Source of the DNA: Tillandsia leiboldiana
Lineage: Eukaryota > Streptophyta > Magnoliopsida > Poales > Bromeliaceae
DNA: 64,000 bases
Assembly (NCBI GenBank): GCA_029204045.2
Contig: CM055075.1
Span: 18,956,810-19,020,809, forward strand
Reading direction: 5' to 3'
This document shows positions 31,462 to 43,246 of this stretch, in pieces (the stretch's first letter is position 1; the number at the start of each line of letters is the position of its first letter). The position numbers and the translations under genes were made by a program. The notes below the pieces were generated by a model. It saw only the letters and a program-made list of their open reading frames with translations, made no database searches and was not told the DNA's origin.

Positions 31462-34383
31462 TAACCCATGTCCAACATCTCTGTCAAGTATCTCAGTCAA
31501 GCAGGCATAAGTCGACACTATGCTCAAAGTGGAGACTCACTCTATCCACAATGCAAAACCCAGCCCCAACTGATGCATAACACTAATCGATCCAACCGCC
31601 CACAATCCGCGGTTGCCGAAACAAAACCCGAGTCGATAATCTGGTGCTATCCCACCTAACTCAACAAAATAACTATACTATCCCCATCCCTGCTCTCTAA
31701 CCCGAGCAATAAAATTATAAGAGAAAAGAAAAGGTTTTCTCCTAAGTTTGATTCCAGCATGAATAGTATAGCATGAATAAAAGAGATTTGGCCTATCTAT
31801 ATGTCCAGATGTCAAGGAATAATTCTCACACATGATCAATATAGTTCTCAATAAGAAACTGAAATAAAAGCATAATTAAACCCAACTATAGATAATAAAC
31901 ATCACACAAGGTTGCACTTTTGGTTGAGTCAACTTGTAGGCCGCAATTTCGATGTGCTCAACAACCCACCTGTTTGCTTGCTGATCCGAATCCCAATCAA
32001 TATGATTTTTGGCGAGCACACTCCTCACTTTCTAAGCTTTCCAACATACCTGAAATCGCCTCAAAACTCCTGTCGGATAGAAAGTTATAACGAAAACATT
32101 ACTAGTTGCGCAGAATTTCAGCAACTCGAACGGATAGTGAAAGAACTCAAAATCTGCTATGTATGTCTCATGAATCTCTAATACCACAGCCCAAACTTGA
32201 TTTCTCAATTCCCAATTAACATAGAAATGCCAATAGGTTTACAAAAAGCCAAACTTAACTCTTTCAAATAAGCTCATCCCACAATTGCATCAATGCTGTC
32301 CCAAAATTCCAACATAATCCTAAGCTGAAATTCAACTTATTATACATCCCAATTTAAACATAATTACTGGTTGAAACCGAAAGAGAAATTGTTCATCATG
32401 CTTCTGAGATTACAATTATCCATTTGAGTTAACCCCCATAACCAATATTAACCACGAAATTATAGCCAACCCTCAATTTACTACATAAGCCAATCCCAAC
32501 TTACATGCGGATTTTCAGCAACAATGTACTGCAAAGAGGACTAAAGATGGTATATCAATTTTTGTCCAAATTTCGAGAGTAAGGTATCAAATTGTTCCTA
32601 TTGAAGTCTAGAAAATTACCCAACTTGAAATTCACCATTTCATAAAGAGGAGAAAAAGATATCCCAAGATTACCACATGCTATCCAAAACTGCAATCTGA
32701 ACAAAGGGCTTCAAAGATGATGAAATGTACCTAATTTGTAGCAAGATTTAGCCCTTTTCTTCAACACAAAAATTGTAGGTCTCTGAGTCCTGGTAAATTC
32801 CCAACAAAACGGAGCCCAAAAGGCCACTTATTCAGTCCTAGGGAGCAAAAACACCAAGCATGACTCAAAACTAGATCCAAAATCCCAGTTGTGCACAAAA
32901 ATCCCAAAGATGGCTTAATTTACCTATTTTAATATCCAAATTTGAGGATTCAACAAATACGAAAGTTGAAGATCTTTAAATCCTGAAAATTTCGCATCAA
33001 AAACCAACTCGAAATTTTACTTGTACATCCCAGGGTAGTAAAAACACTAACCTGTGCTCAGAATCCCAAACTGAAAATAAATGCTTCAAAGATCACTAAA
33101 TTCACCTCACTTAGAGCTCCAATTAGCTCCCCTCTTCAATATGAAAGTTGAAGATCTTGAAGTTGTGAAGAGAACCCCGCAAAAATCACCCCAAAATTCC
33201 ACTCCTACTGCTCTGGAAATCTCCTGGAAGAAAATACGATGAAGTAGAACCAAAAACCAGCAATGACCAAGCTCCAACAATGATGTTTCCTTGATGAAGA
33301 AGAAGAATATGAAGGGTGCTTCTTGGACTCCTTAGCAGCTAAGAGGGAGATGAAGTCCAAAAGAGGTGTCCCAAGTCAAATAGCCCTCTTAAATAGGCTT
33401 AACAAGCTCCAGCATTGGACTTAAGGTGCACCAAAACACCTTCACCAACTCCCCTCTCACACCAATCCCCCTTGCACCCGATCCGGTGCAAGGGGGGTCG
33501 GATCAAATGGTCCGCCTGACAGCAGGCGCGCAAGCGCGGCGACAGCGCAGCCCGGCCCACGCGCAAGCACGCGCCACGCGCAAGCGCGCATGCGCGGGCG
33601 CGTGCGCTGCCGGTGCACCGCGCGTGCACCGGCCTCGCACCCCGGCCGCCTGGACCCGGTGGAGCGCCGCCGTGCACTGCGCTGCACCGGCCGGTCTTCC
33701 CCCATGCACCGGCCGGTCTTCCCCCGTGCACCGGCCGCCTGAGAGCCTGGTCCACCACTCCCCATGCACCGAAAACACTATTTTAACTCAAAAATACCCA
33801 GAAATAGTGTATTTCGCACAAATTTTCGCACTGAGTCCATTTTTCTCGTCCATTTGGCAAACTGAGGATCCCGACACCGAAAAAGTATAAACAAAGCTCT
33901 CCAAACCATAAATATAACAACCATCGCACTTCCGTACATCCCCATTATGCGGTTTTTTTCGCACTAGATCTAATTTTCGTGTCCTCTTCGCGCGCCGACA
34001 ACTCTAACACACCCAAAATGTGCCCACAAACTACCAATCCACTAGTAACTCAACTCATAAAGATTCCGGTCTTCACACCTAGCCTGTCCGAACAGTAACA
34101 AAGTGCCTCGAAATCCGTGTTTTGGCATCCGTGCTCCGAAAAATACAAGTAAATAGTTCATTTTCATCGTTTTCGCGCGCTGAGTCCAAATTCGATGTCC
34201 GTTTTGCCAAATTCCACTTCTAAAATTTGTCAAAGGCATCCGGACAGATAATCTTAATCCAAATTTCACGCTGGGTCCAATCCTGAGGTCCGATTTGCGC
34301 ACATGCACCTCCATCACACCGAATAAGCCTCCAGAAGTCGCTGATCACACTGCAAAAGCTCTACGGAGATCCGGATCATCACA
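31462..34383 (-). mobile_element. Reverse Gypsy LTR, copy 7, 5' part
   Basis: Begins inside the LTR (the inverse of the 25,620-25,757 region of copy 4) and ends CCGGATCATCACA at 34,383, the inverted LTR start. U3 at 33,390-33,780 is extremely GC-rich with repeated TGCACCGGCC motifs, and a TATA-like CTATTTAAG is on the minus strand near 33,390. The AT-rich 31,700-33,300 leader has no gene. Confidence 0.65.
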
Positions 34384-35466
34384 GCCTGCAACCTTTTCTT
34401 GTTTGATTGGGATTGTGGGCGTTAGTTTCCCGAAATTCTCGATCCTAGTGTTGTTGGACAGTTGGGTTAGATGTTGGGCCGACGAGGGTTCTGACTAGAT
34501 GGTTTTGGTTTGGATGGCGATCTGTTCCCTCGTGGTTTTGGATTGTAGCCTGCAGGTGCTACAGATGTGATACTTGGTTCCGCGTTGTTTTCCTCAGTAG
34601 GGTCGCTCCCCCTGAGTGCCTCTCCGGATGCGATGGTTAGGCCTGTTGAGGCAGTTTTGCGCGATGGTTATATTAGTCCATTGGGACACCCTACGTAATT
34701 CTTGCCCAGCAATGGGAGGTGGTTGTAGGTTAGAGCAGGCTGATTGGCATTTTTGGCAGTCATTACAGTTCGGTTGTTTTGGGCACCTCGAGTTAGAGTG
34801 GTTGCATATCATCATCTGTTTCACCCGCCCATTGAGCATCGTAGATAGAGGCATAATAGCTGCAGCTTACTTTCCAGCTATTTTATTCTTATTTACAGTA
34901 TTCCTGTTATCTTATGCCTCTAGTAGACTTAGTGGGCAGACCGTAGGGTTGGAGACGGTACCCACTAAGAACTACGTGACGGTGTAGTTCTCACACCTTC
35001 TGTTGGTAACAGTTTTGCAGAGGCTTTCCTTTCCATCCCTGCTTCGATTGGCTCGACGGATCTTGGTGAGGGAGTTGCGTGATAGATCCCTACCAGTGTT
35101 GTCTTATTGGTGAGATAGATGTACCAATCCGGACTATGGGTATTACTGTACACTGATGCATTTATATTTTTAGTTTACCTCCCATTTTGGACTCAGAGTT
35201 GTTGTATAGGAAGATTTCTACTTATATTTTGTTTCAGTAGACCTGAGTGTTGTATTATTATCTTGGGAGGTGGATAGTTTACCCTTATCTCAGTTGTACA
35301 GTGGTTTCAGATTTTATTACTGATAGTTATTTTGAGCTCTGATATCTGTATAGTTGGTAGTAGTTGTTCTTTTTCAGATTGGACGCTTCGCCTATGCGAG
35401 ATTTTTCGTATAGGAGGCGGATCTGTTGGCGAGCCCGGGTCACAGTTTCGACGCCGGGGTGTGACA
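34384..35466 (+). mobile_element. Plus-strand Gypsy LTR, copy 8, 3' part
   Basis: Starts inside the LTR (GCCTGCAACCTTTTCTTG) and ends GGGGTGTGACA at 35,466. The conserved hairpin is at 34,966-34,993 with loop GTGACGGT and one broken pair, and the terminal hairpin has decayed. It is the most diverged copy, consistent with being the oldest in this stack. Confidence 0.65.
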
Positions 35467-36944
35467 CCCCCCCTGTGCGGTTAGTGGCCAATGAAATTGG
35501 TGCAATAATTGCCCATAGATCCTTCCACCTCGAGTATTTACAGGTAAGTCCCTCTCCCGTAGTACCAAATGCTGTAAAGTCTCTCCACAAGCAGTGCCAT
35601 CCAAAAACCACATAAAAATAATAGCACTTAAGCAAGAATACACTAAATTTTTCAGTATTTCACGTATTTCAAGGCAATCGGGTAAACGAACATAAAAACG
35701 GACGACACCATGACGTCTGGCTCGTTGAGACCTATCATGTAGCAATTTTGGTTTGCGAAGATTAGGTCTCAAAAACTCACATTATCATCAACATCAGTGG
35801 AAAATCCAGTCATGCATTTGAGGCTCTAGGCTCGTCGAAATAAAAATCAGGTCGCGCCATCAAGCTCAACTCGATGAGACTAATTAAATCGAGTATTTAC
35901 ATCACCATATTCAGGTTCAAATTAACCAGGTTAGGCACTTTCGTAGAAAATAAATCAGAAAAATATCATGTTACTATTCATAACTTAAGTTATTATTTAA
36001 AAATTTAAACTATTCAATTTAGCAAAATTTAAATTTTAAACTTTTAAATTCTCGGTTTCTACATCGGATGGCTAAGTATAATCGAGTCAACAGTTTGAGA
36101 GTAATATAATGTATGTACAGAATCTATTTGTAATAATGGGATATAACACAAACAAATCAAAAAATGAAGAATAAAAAAAGGCATATATGTACAAAATCTA
36201 ACAAAAAAATTAAAACATAGCTTCCCTTACCTTTTGCACCATCTTGATGCCTCAACATAATTCTTCCTTTGAAGTCCAACCCTATGTATATGTTCATATG
36301 CTTCAGCTTTCTTAATTTTCTTACCCCATTTATATAAGAATTTTTTTTGGTAAAACTAAAACTCTTTTTTAATCATTAATAAAAACTCCTCTCTCCGGCT
36401 ATGAACTAATCGCTTCATGTAATATTTTTATCAAAGAATATTTAAATGATATAACTTCTTACTATAATAATATCATATAAATCTCATCTTCAGCTCTTCT
36501 TGATGCAAAAACTACCATAGGCCTGCTTTTGATGTCAATAACCAAAATGATGCTGTTGTATTTAAGATAATTGAACATTTCTATAAATGCATGAAATCAG
36601 GCCTAAGTGTATAGACTCAAATGCATAAAAACTAACATTTAAAAATGATTTTGATGGTGTAATCTCCCAAGAAGTAGGACCCACAAACAAAGAGTCTAAA
36701 CAAATAAAAAATTTCTAACTTGCAAAGCCAAGATTCTTTTAACAGTATGATCATGAATTCTAACTCTCACAGGGCTAGGCTAAGCAAAAAGATATGTAAT
36801 GAAAATTTGTTCAATTTATTTTTATTTGGAACTCCTTACCTTGCCTAGAAGTATAGGCAAAAAATTTCGTGGCCATTTTCAAATCCAATATCAAAGTTTT
36901 TAACCACTATTACCACCATCAGAACCTGAAAAAGGAGGCAACCG

Positions 36945-36981
<37 letters not shown>

Positions 36982-37696
36982 TTCGAGTATCTACCATGTG
37001 ATTTGAGCTTATTAACGAAGATAATTGCTCAATTTGTGTGTATGAGAGAGTGAGAGAGAGAGGGGGGGGGCCCTTAGTAAATTAAAATTGATCATTTTTG
37101 AAAATTTTATAATTTTTTTGTCAAGGTTAATTTTCAGCAGAATTAACATGTACAATATTTCATTTCGAGATACCTTATAGAAATTTTCAAAACTCCCAAT
37201 TTGGTCATACAAAGACTCTTGGACTTTAAAACATAGATGCGAACTTATAATTTTAACAATTAAATTATAAAAATTTACGGAATCATTCAATTAGTCTCTC
37301 TTATTAATTGAAATTATTAATTACGAAGCTGTTTGGACGCTTATCTTACATATAATATTGTGAAGATTAAAAATATAATTTTTTATCCTGACACATGAAA
37401 AAAGTAATAAAATTTAAAGATACATTCACTCAATTATTCAATACTAATTTTTAATCATCATAACTAGAAGAGAAAAAATAAATTTTCTAATGTTGTAAAG
37501 TTATTCAAAATAATATATAAAACATATAATTAAAATAGCTGTTCAACAAGTAATTTTGCTCAGCAATTTTTTTATTAAATTATTTAATAAAATTGGTAAA
37601 TCTAATTGCCAACATTTAAGTTTAAAGATATATTTCAGAATGGAAAAGTTTAAAATTTTTTATTATATTTTTGTCTTAATATTAATAATAATTGAG
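35467..37696. other. AT-rich intergenic region without a recognisable gene
   Basis: No supported coding sequence. Short frames on the minus strand at 35,330-35,770 have no motif I recognise. Between 35,690 and 35,890 two related segments with GGCTCGTTGAGAC and AACTCGATGAGACT suggest an old repeat. From 35,950 the sequence is strongly AT-rich, with a GA microsatellite at about 36,951-36,977. Confidence 0.5.
36951..36977. repeat. GA microsatellite
   Basis: About 13 uninterrupted GA units followed by six or seven G. A shorter GA/G stretch with nine G lies at about 37,044-37,071. Confidence 0.9.
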
Positions 37697-37705
37697 TAAA
37701 ATATA

Positions 37706-37877
37706 GAGCAATGCTACCTGTACACCCCGAAGGGGTGTACATCATACACCTTCACTATTTTAATGGTGTCGATACTTTTTACGGGTCACATCAAGTGACC
37801 CATCATCACACCCCCACCCTTAGATGGGTGGGGTGTATGATGTACATCCCGAAAGGGGTGTACACATAGCATTTTTC
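37706..37877. mobile_element. 172-bp MITE with 9-bp target duplication (Mutator-type)
   Basis: It starts GAGCAATGCTACCTGTACAC and ends with the inverse of GAAAAATGCTATGTGTACAC; the inverted arms are about 45 bases long and run on to ATCATACACC. TAAAATATA is repeated exactly at 37,697-37,705 and 37,878-37,886. A 9-bp duplication is typical of Mutator-like elements. Inside are further hairpins (GGGTCACATCAAGTGACCC). It ends 270 bases before the start codon of the lipoyl synthase gene. Confidence 0.88.
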
Positions 37878-37886
37878 TAAAATATA

Positions 37887-38147
37887 TCTTATTATATATG
37901 TCATCAGCTAAACCGTTAAAATTACAGCGACTGATTTGCTGGGCACGGTGCGAACCTGCTTTTGCCAGGCTGCCGCTTTGGCCGCAATGCAAGCAGTTGG
38001 GACGGACGAACCAAGGCTTCCTGCGGGCAGAAAACTCGTCTCCTGTATGCAAATAAATACTGCTTCGTATTGGATTATTATTATTACCGGCTTCCGGCCT
38101 CCGAACTGTTTGCCCCCTTTTTCTGTCGATCCCGCCGCATAAGAAAA
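37887..38147 (+). promoter_or_regulatory. Promoter and 5' leader of lipoyl synthase
   Basis: The 261 bases between the MITE and the chosen ATG turn from AT-rich to mixed composition. ATTATATAT near 37,888 is a weak TATA candidate. The frame of the first exon stays open upstream to 37,962, but that extension looks like leader sequence and would place an unusual stretch before the transit peptide. Confidence 0.4.
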
Positions 38148-41100
38148 ATGCTGCACGGATCGCTCTCTGGTAACTCCTTGTTTTCTTCGATCCCGATCCC
38201 TTCTTCTCCGAACGCTAGAGTGCGGAGTCCCCCCAATGTGGCGTTCGCAGTGCGATCCCATGCGGTGGAGTCGTCGAGCCTTAATCCGGCGGAGGCCGAG
38301 AAGAAGAAGGAGGAGGTGTTAGGATCCGCCTCGGTGTCGTCGCCGCCGCCGCCGTACCCGGGAGGGATGGGCCCCCACACGGGGCGCGACCCGAGCGTGA
38401 AGAAGCCCGATTGGCTGCGGCAGAGGGCGCCGCAGGGGGAGAAGTTCGCCAGGCTCAGGGAGTCGCTCTCCGAGCTCAACCTCAACACCGTCTGCGTCGA
38501 GGCGCAGTGCCCCAACATTGGAGAGGTAAAAAAAAAATAATCTGTTTCTTCTTTTGATGCTAACGCGAGCAAATGTTTCTTTTTTCTTCTGCTGCTTTTT
38601 TCTTCCATTACTCACCTGAAATTCACCATTATAGTGGTTGCCAAATATTAAGCGCTAACACACCGTTCTCTACCTGCTCGAAACTGCTGTTGTTTGCCGG
38701 AATGTTGTTATTATGGGTCGGTGTCGTGTTGACATGTATCGTGACTCCAAATTGGATTGGATGAAAAAATTGATTGATTATGGGCATACGAGGATTAAGA
38801 GCTCTACTACTTATAACTTGGGTTTAAGCATTTTGGGTTGGTCGTTTGTACACAGAAAGTTGCTAGGACTAGCAGACTAAAGCCCCTATATGAAGAACGT
38901 GGAAGGCTTTTATTGGTTCGTGTGTGTAGTCTAAGGTGGTCTGCTGAGGCATCAATGGTCGATGGCAGACATTTTGTGGAAGACCCAAAGCATTTCTCAT
39001 AAGATAAACAGTTATTTCACATGACATTAAAGCAAGAGGTCGTGAGCTTAAATTCTTATAGGCTTCTAGTTTTGTTATTTTCCTTCCAATGCTAGTTCCC
39101 CTTTTGGGCCTATGGAAAGTTTTGTAACTAAACATGAGTGGGACTGTTGAATGTAAAATATTAAAACACTGCTTTCTAGTAGCTTTTAGAGACAAAAAGC
39201 TGTTTCACAGTGCCTACAGTTGTAATCCTGTTAGTGAATTTTATTGAAGAGAGGAAGAGTTTGATCTCTTTAGATTTCCTGATGGGCTCTTGGGTATGGT
39301 TTTGTTCTGCTTCCATCTCTGCTTCATTAACACACTTTTTTAGTTAACTGCAATTAGCTGATAGGTTGAGTTCTCATTTCTCTTTGGCTTTGATAAGATC
39401 GGAGAGCGTAACTGTTAGCACGAGAGAAATATGAAATGGCTAGCCTTGTAATAGAAATTATGAAAATGCTATTCCTGATTGTTAATTTGTTAGTTGTTGT
39501 TTGGAGTGCAGTGTTGGAATGGAGGTGGAGGGGTTGGTGGAGAAGGGGATGGCATTGCAACTGCAACCATCATGCTTCTAGGGGATACATGTACACGGGG
39601 ATGTAGATTTTGTGCTGTGAAAACTAGCAGAAATCCAGCACCGCCGGATCCTATGGAGCCTGAGAATACTGCTCGGGCAATTGCCAACTGGGGGTAGGAC
39701 GTCTTTTACTTGATACTAAGCTTTATTAGAACTAGCAATGCTTTCTTTTCTTTTTTATTAAGATTTAAAGCCATCTTCTTATATAATTTGTTCTTGGCAT
39801 TCATGACCTCCGTGTTGCCTCTCTGATTACCATTTTGTAAAACTTTTTAAAGGATATTTGGGAAAAATCTTAATGCTTTCCCTCAGCTTTTCTGATATTT
39901 CCAGCTTGCCATATTGAACTTAGAGCTGGTCTCATTTCTTATCTCTTTCTGGTTGTAGCTGAAAGGAAGTCCGACTTGAACCCAGAATTCTTACTACCTG
40001 AACTTAAGGCTCTTTGACTAACAACCTTGGATTACTAATCTTTTTCAAAACTATTATTATTGAATCACAAATCTGTGCAATCCAACACTGACACATGGTT
40101 GTGGCATTTTAGGAGCCCTTATATCTAATTTTGTTGACATAATGCTGTGAACCCAGTTTTTACTAATATTCTATTTGGTCGTCAGATCACAGATCAGCAT
40201 GTTCTATAATTGATTGACTCAATTTTCCAGTATAATTACAATAATGGTAATTTAATGCGTTTATGAAGAACAAAAATGAGGAGACCCAACCTATTATCAG
40301 TTGTTTTGTTTCTTAAGATGTATAGGAAGTTGGAAACATGGGCATAACCATAAGTTTACAATGCAATCCTTGTTTCCTTAACTTGTACTACAAATTTGAA
40401 TTCAGCTGTTTTGTTGGTTGAACCACCATTTCAGCACTTCTTGAATTTTTTTTTTTTATTTATTTTTCCTTTTCAAAGTCGGGGTGTTTAGGTGAACTAA
40501 CATGATAATGCTGCTAAGTCGCATGTTTTGGTTGTTGACCAAGTTAACCAACTTTGGTTTATAAAATGTTATGTTGTTTTTAAATAATTAATACATCAAG
40601 TTTAGCATTCTAGAATAGATCAGTTTTCTGATTGATTTCTTGTTTTCAGTGTGGACTATATTGTATTGACTAGTGTGGATCGAGATGACCTTCCTGATGG
40701 TGGAAGTGGCCACTTTGCTGAGACAGTCAAAGCTATGAAGGTTCACACACTACTATTTTTTTTTTTTCCAAAACCTCTTAAAGTAACGAACCAGCGTAAT
40801 GTAACTTGTATAGTTATTCCTAGAATTTATTAAGTGATGTAGGTGATTCACTGTCATGAAAACCGGTAGTTCATTATGCTGAAATGTGTCCTGTGCAGAG
40901 GTTCAAACCTGATATTTTGGTAGAGTGTCTAACTTCTGATTTTCGAGGCGATTTGGAAGCTGTGTCAATTTTGGTTCGTTCCGGGCTTGATGTTTTTGCC
41001 CACAACATTGAAACCGTGATGCGCCTACAGAGAATTGTGAGAGATCCTCGAGCAGGGTTAGAAGCTTCTATTTTTGTTCTTTTAATCACATGGAATTTTA

Positions 41101-42140
41101 TGGTCATCTTATCAACAATCACATCTAAAATGATTTAATACTGTGAACTAATATAAAGTGATTAAGTTGTCTTATCATTAGTGAACTCATCAAAGGTTCC
41201 AATATATGGATCTCATTCTGGATCTCATCTTATATGGGTGCTTCTACTTTCAAAGATATTCTATTCCTTTGTATTAAAGGCAAAGATTGATGTGCCAATT
41301 GGCATGGTCTAGTACGGTCAGCGGGTGGTCTAGCATGGCTGGCACGTGCTGCCTGTGCTGCTCATGCCAATAAACCCAGTCTGCCCGTGCTAGCCATGCC
41401 AACATGTAAAATGGGGTGTGTGTTGAGGCATGCCGGAATGCCGTGCCATGCTGGTGGCACACCAGCACACCGTGTGCTAGTCGCACAACAGTCGTTGACT
41501 GCAGGAAACATATAATTATAAGAAAGCCTATTTAGTTTCCAGTTTTTCAAATGGGAGTTGTATACGAGGGCTAGAACGTAAGTACATACTGTTGCACTAA
41601 CTGTACATCACAGGCTACTAAATATTTCTGCAGAAACCATCTTTTTTTTTCTTTCCTTGAAAATGATAACAATTTTATCAAGCAATTTTCAGCTCTTTTT
41701 CTTTTTTGGGTGGATGCTCATAATATTCTTAGTGGCATTTGGTATTTAAATTGTTTTTTGTTGCCAGGTATGCGCAGAGCTTATCTGTTCTGAAGCATGC
41801 AAAACTTTGCAAGGAAGGGATGATTACAAAATCTTCTATCATGCTTGGTCTTGGTGAGAAGGACGAGGAGGTGAAGGAAACTATGGCTGATTTAAGGGCT
41901 ATTGGCGTTGATATTTTGACTTTGGGACAGTATTTGCAGGTTAGATACATTCTTTAGTAGGCATGAAATTTGGCAACTTTTGTTACTTGTATTAACTGTT
42001 GAGGATGTTTGTTGGAATCTCTCTTGCAGCCGACGCCTTTGCACCTAACAGTGAAAGAATATGTTACTCCTAAGAAGTTCTCCTTCTGGAAGGAGTATGG
42101 AGAATCTGTTGGTTTCAGTTATGTTGCTAGCGGGCCATTG
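38148..42140 (+). CDS. LIP1P: Plastidial lipoyl synthase, six exons, last exon missing from the window
   Basis: Lipoyl synthase inserts two sulphur atoms into the octanoyl group on E2 subunits, here of the plastid pyruvate dehydrogenase, using radical SAM chemistry. Exons: 38,148-38,525, 39,512-39,693, 40,650-40,740, 40,899-41,056, 41,768-41,939 and 42,030-42,140; all introns are GT-AG and the reading frame is continuous for 364 codons. The first about 45 residues are Ser/Pro/Arg-rich, like a chloroplast transit peptide. The auxiliary cluster motif [12 protein letters not shown] is split exactly by intron 1, so its third Cys is the first codon of exon 2; the radical SAM motif is CTRGCRFC in exon 2. 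[20 protein letters not shown] and GQYLQPT follow. Exon 6 ends YVASGPL, just before the expected RSSY motif. Plastid rather than mitochondrial isoform is inferred from the transit peptide and sequence. Confidence 0.94.
41285..41500. repeat. Palindromic GCATG/GGCA-rich island inside intron 4
   Basis: About 210 bases of intron 4 differ sharply from the AT-rich intron around them. They contain TGCCAATTGGCA (41,293-41,304), many ATGCC/GGCAT and CTGGCAC motifs, and a GCTGGT...ACCAGC hairpin near 41,449-41,466. It may be a DNA transposon remnant, but no clear target duplication is seen. Confidence 0.5.
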
Positions 42141-42562
42141 GTAAACAAATTTAACTCTACCTTTCAACTTTAGCTGTTTTGTATTATGTAACTTTTCATA
42201 AATATTTACCTACTCCGATGAATTATATTCCTCCAAATATTCACTAGCTATAGATTTTTAATGTTCTAGGTCTGTTACAGTTGAAATGGAACACATATCA
42301 TCGGTAAAAATATTTAGGTACCACACATAGAACTTACTTGAACTATGAACCATTTTAATTTGGCTACCTAACCTTTCAAAATTTTAATTTTACTACCTAG
42401 CATTTCAATTTGTTTGACTTGAGTCAGTTACTTTAATAAATTTATAGTTGCAAGAATTACTTGAAATATACTAACTAATCCTATAAAGATAAACAACACA
42501 CTCAAATTGGATTGCTTGAAATATACTAATTAAATCTGTAAAGATAAACAACACTCTCTAGA
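42141..42562 (+). other. Start of intron 6 with a 55-bp tandem duplication
   Basis: The donor GTAAAC follows exon 6. The intron is AT-rich. CTTGAAATATACTAACTAAT at 42,460 is repeated with several differences at 42,515, period 55. No acceptor followed by an RSSY-coding exon was found before the Tat LTR. Confidence 0.7.
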
Positions 42563-43229
42563 TAGAAACCAGATTAGAAGTGAGCTAGATCGTGTCCCAC
42601 GATCAAGGTCTAGCTCGTCTGCAGGAGGTGGATCGGTCTCCGGATTAACCCTCGGATGTACCACGTTTTTTGAGGATCAAGCGATTCGGTTGATGAGGGA
42701 TCGACTCAACCGGGCTCTGATCAAATGATCCAAAGAAAACCGAAACTATGTAGACTCGGCTTTATAAAAGATTTTGTTGAATGTGCCAAATCAAATTATA
42801 TTAAGAATTGGGAAACTTGGGTTATTAGTTAATCTACTCCTATGAAAGCTGTAAGGTAAGCTGTAAATTCATAAAGTAAAGATACTCTAGAAAGCTGTAA
42901 ATTGTAAGAAATGTAAGTGTGGTCTTATTTCAACGGTGTAAGACCCTTATAACAAACTTCGAGATTACTATTTATAGTAATTTCCTGTCAGACTACGTTA
43001 ATTAGTCGATTCGTGTATTGGGGAGTGCTGTAGCCATGATCACGTAGGTTACGCCCTTGTAATCATGACTGAGAGAATTACACCCCATGTCTTTAACCGT
43101 TCCCGCCTGACGCTCTTTCGCCTTCAGGTTTCTTGATCCCAGCTCCTGGTGCACCACGTGCCTTTATTTCTTTGGCTCCTTCGTGGTTCGGGCAGTCTAT
43201 TTCATGATGCAATTATTTGTGCACCAACA
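42563..43229 (-). repeat. 3' LTR of the minus-strand Tat element
   Basis: The right edge GCACCAACA at 43,229 is the inverted TG start (TGTTGGTGC), directly next to an inverted polypurine tract. The left edge is uncertain, between about 42,530 and 42,600, because the partner LTR is outside the window. The GATCGTGTCCCACGATC palindrome lies at about 42,588-42,604. Confidence 0.65.
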
Positions 43230-43246
43230 ATGTCCCCCCAATAGTC
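43230..43246 (-). other. Polypurine tract of the Tat element
   Basis: On the plus strand ATGTCCCCCCAATAGTC follows the LTR. On the minus strand this is ATTGGGGGGACAT just before the LTR start. Confidence 0.75.

Noticed and set aside
33399..33890. Ala/Gly/Arg-rich frames
   Set aside because: GC-rich U3 of LTR copy 7.
35327..35772. Minus-strand frames of about 100 codons next to LTR copy 8
   Set aside because: They run across the LTR border and show no known domain.
37962..38147. In-frame N-terminal extension of lipoyl synthase starting at 37,962
   Set aside because: Residues do not resemble a transit peptide, and the ATG at 38,148 already gives one of normal length; the upstream part is better explained as leader.
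41285..41500. Intron 4 island called as a complete hAT element
   Set aside because: No terminal inverted repeat of the CAAGG type and no 8-bp duplication could be found.
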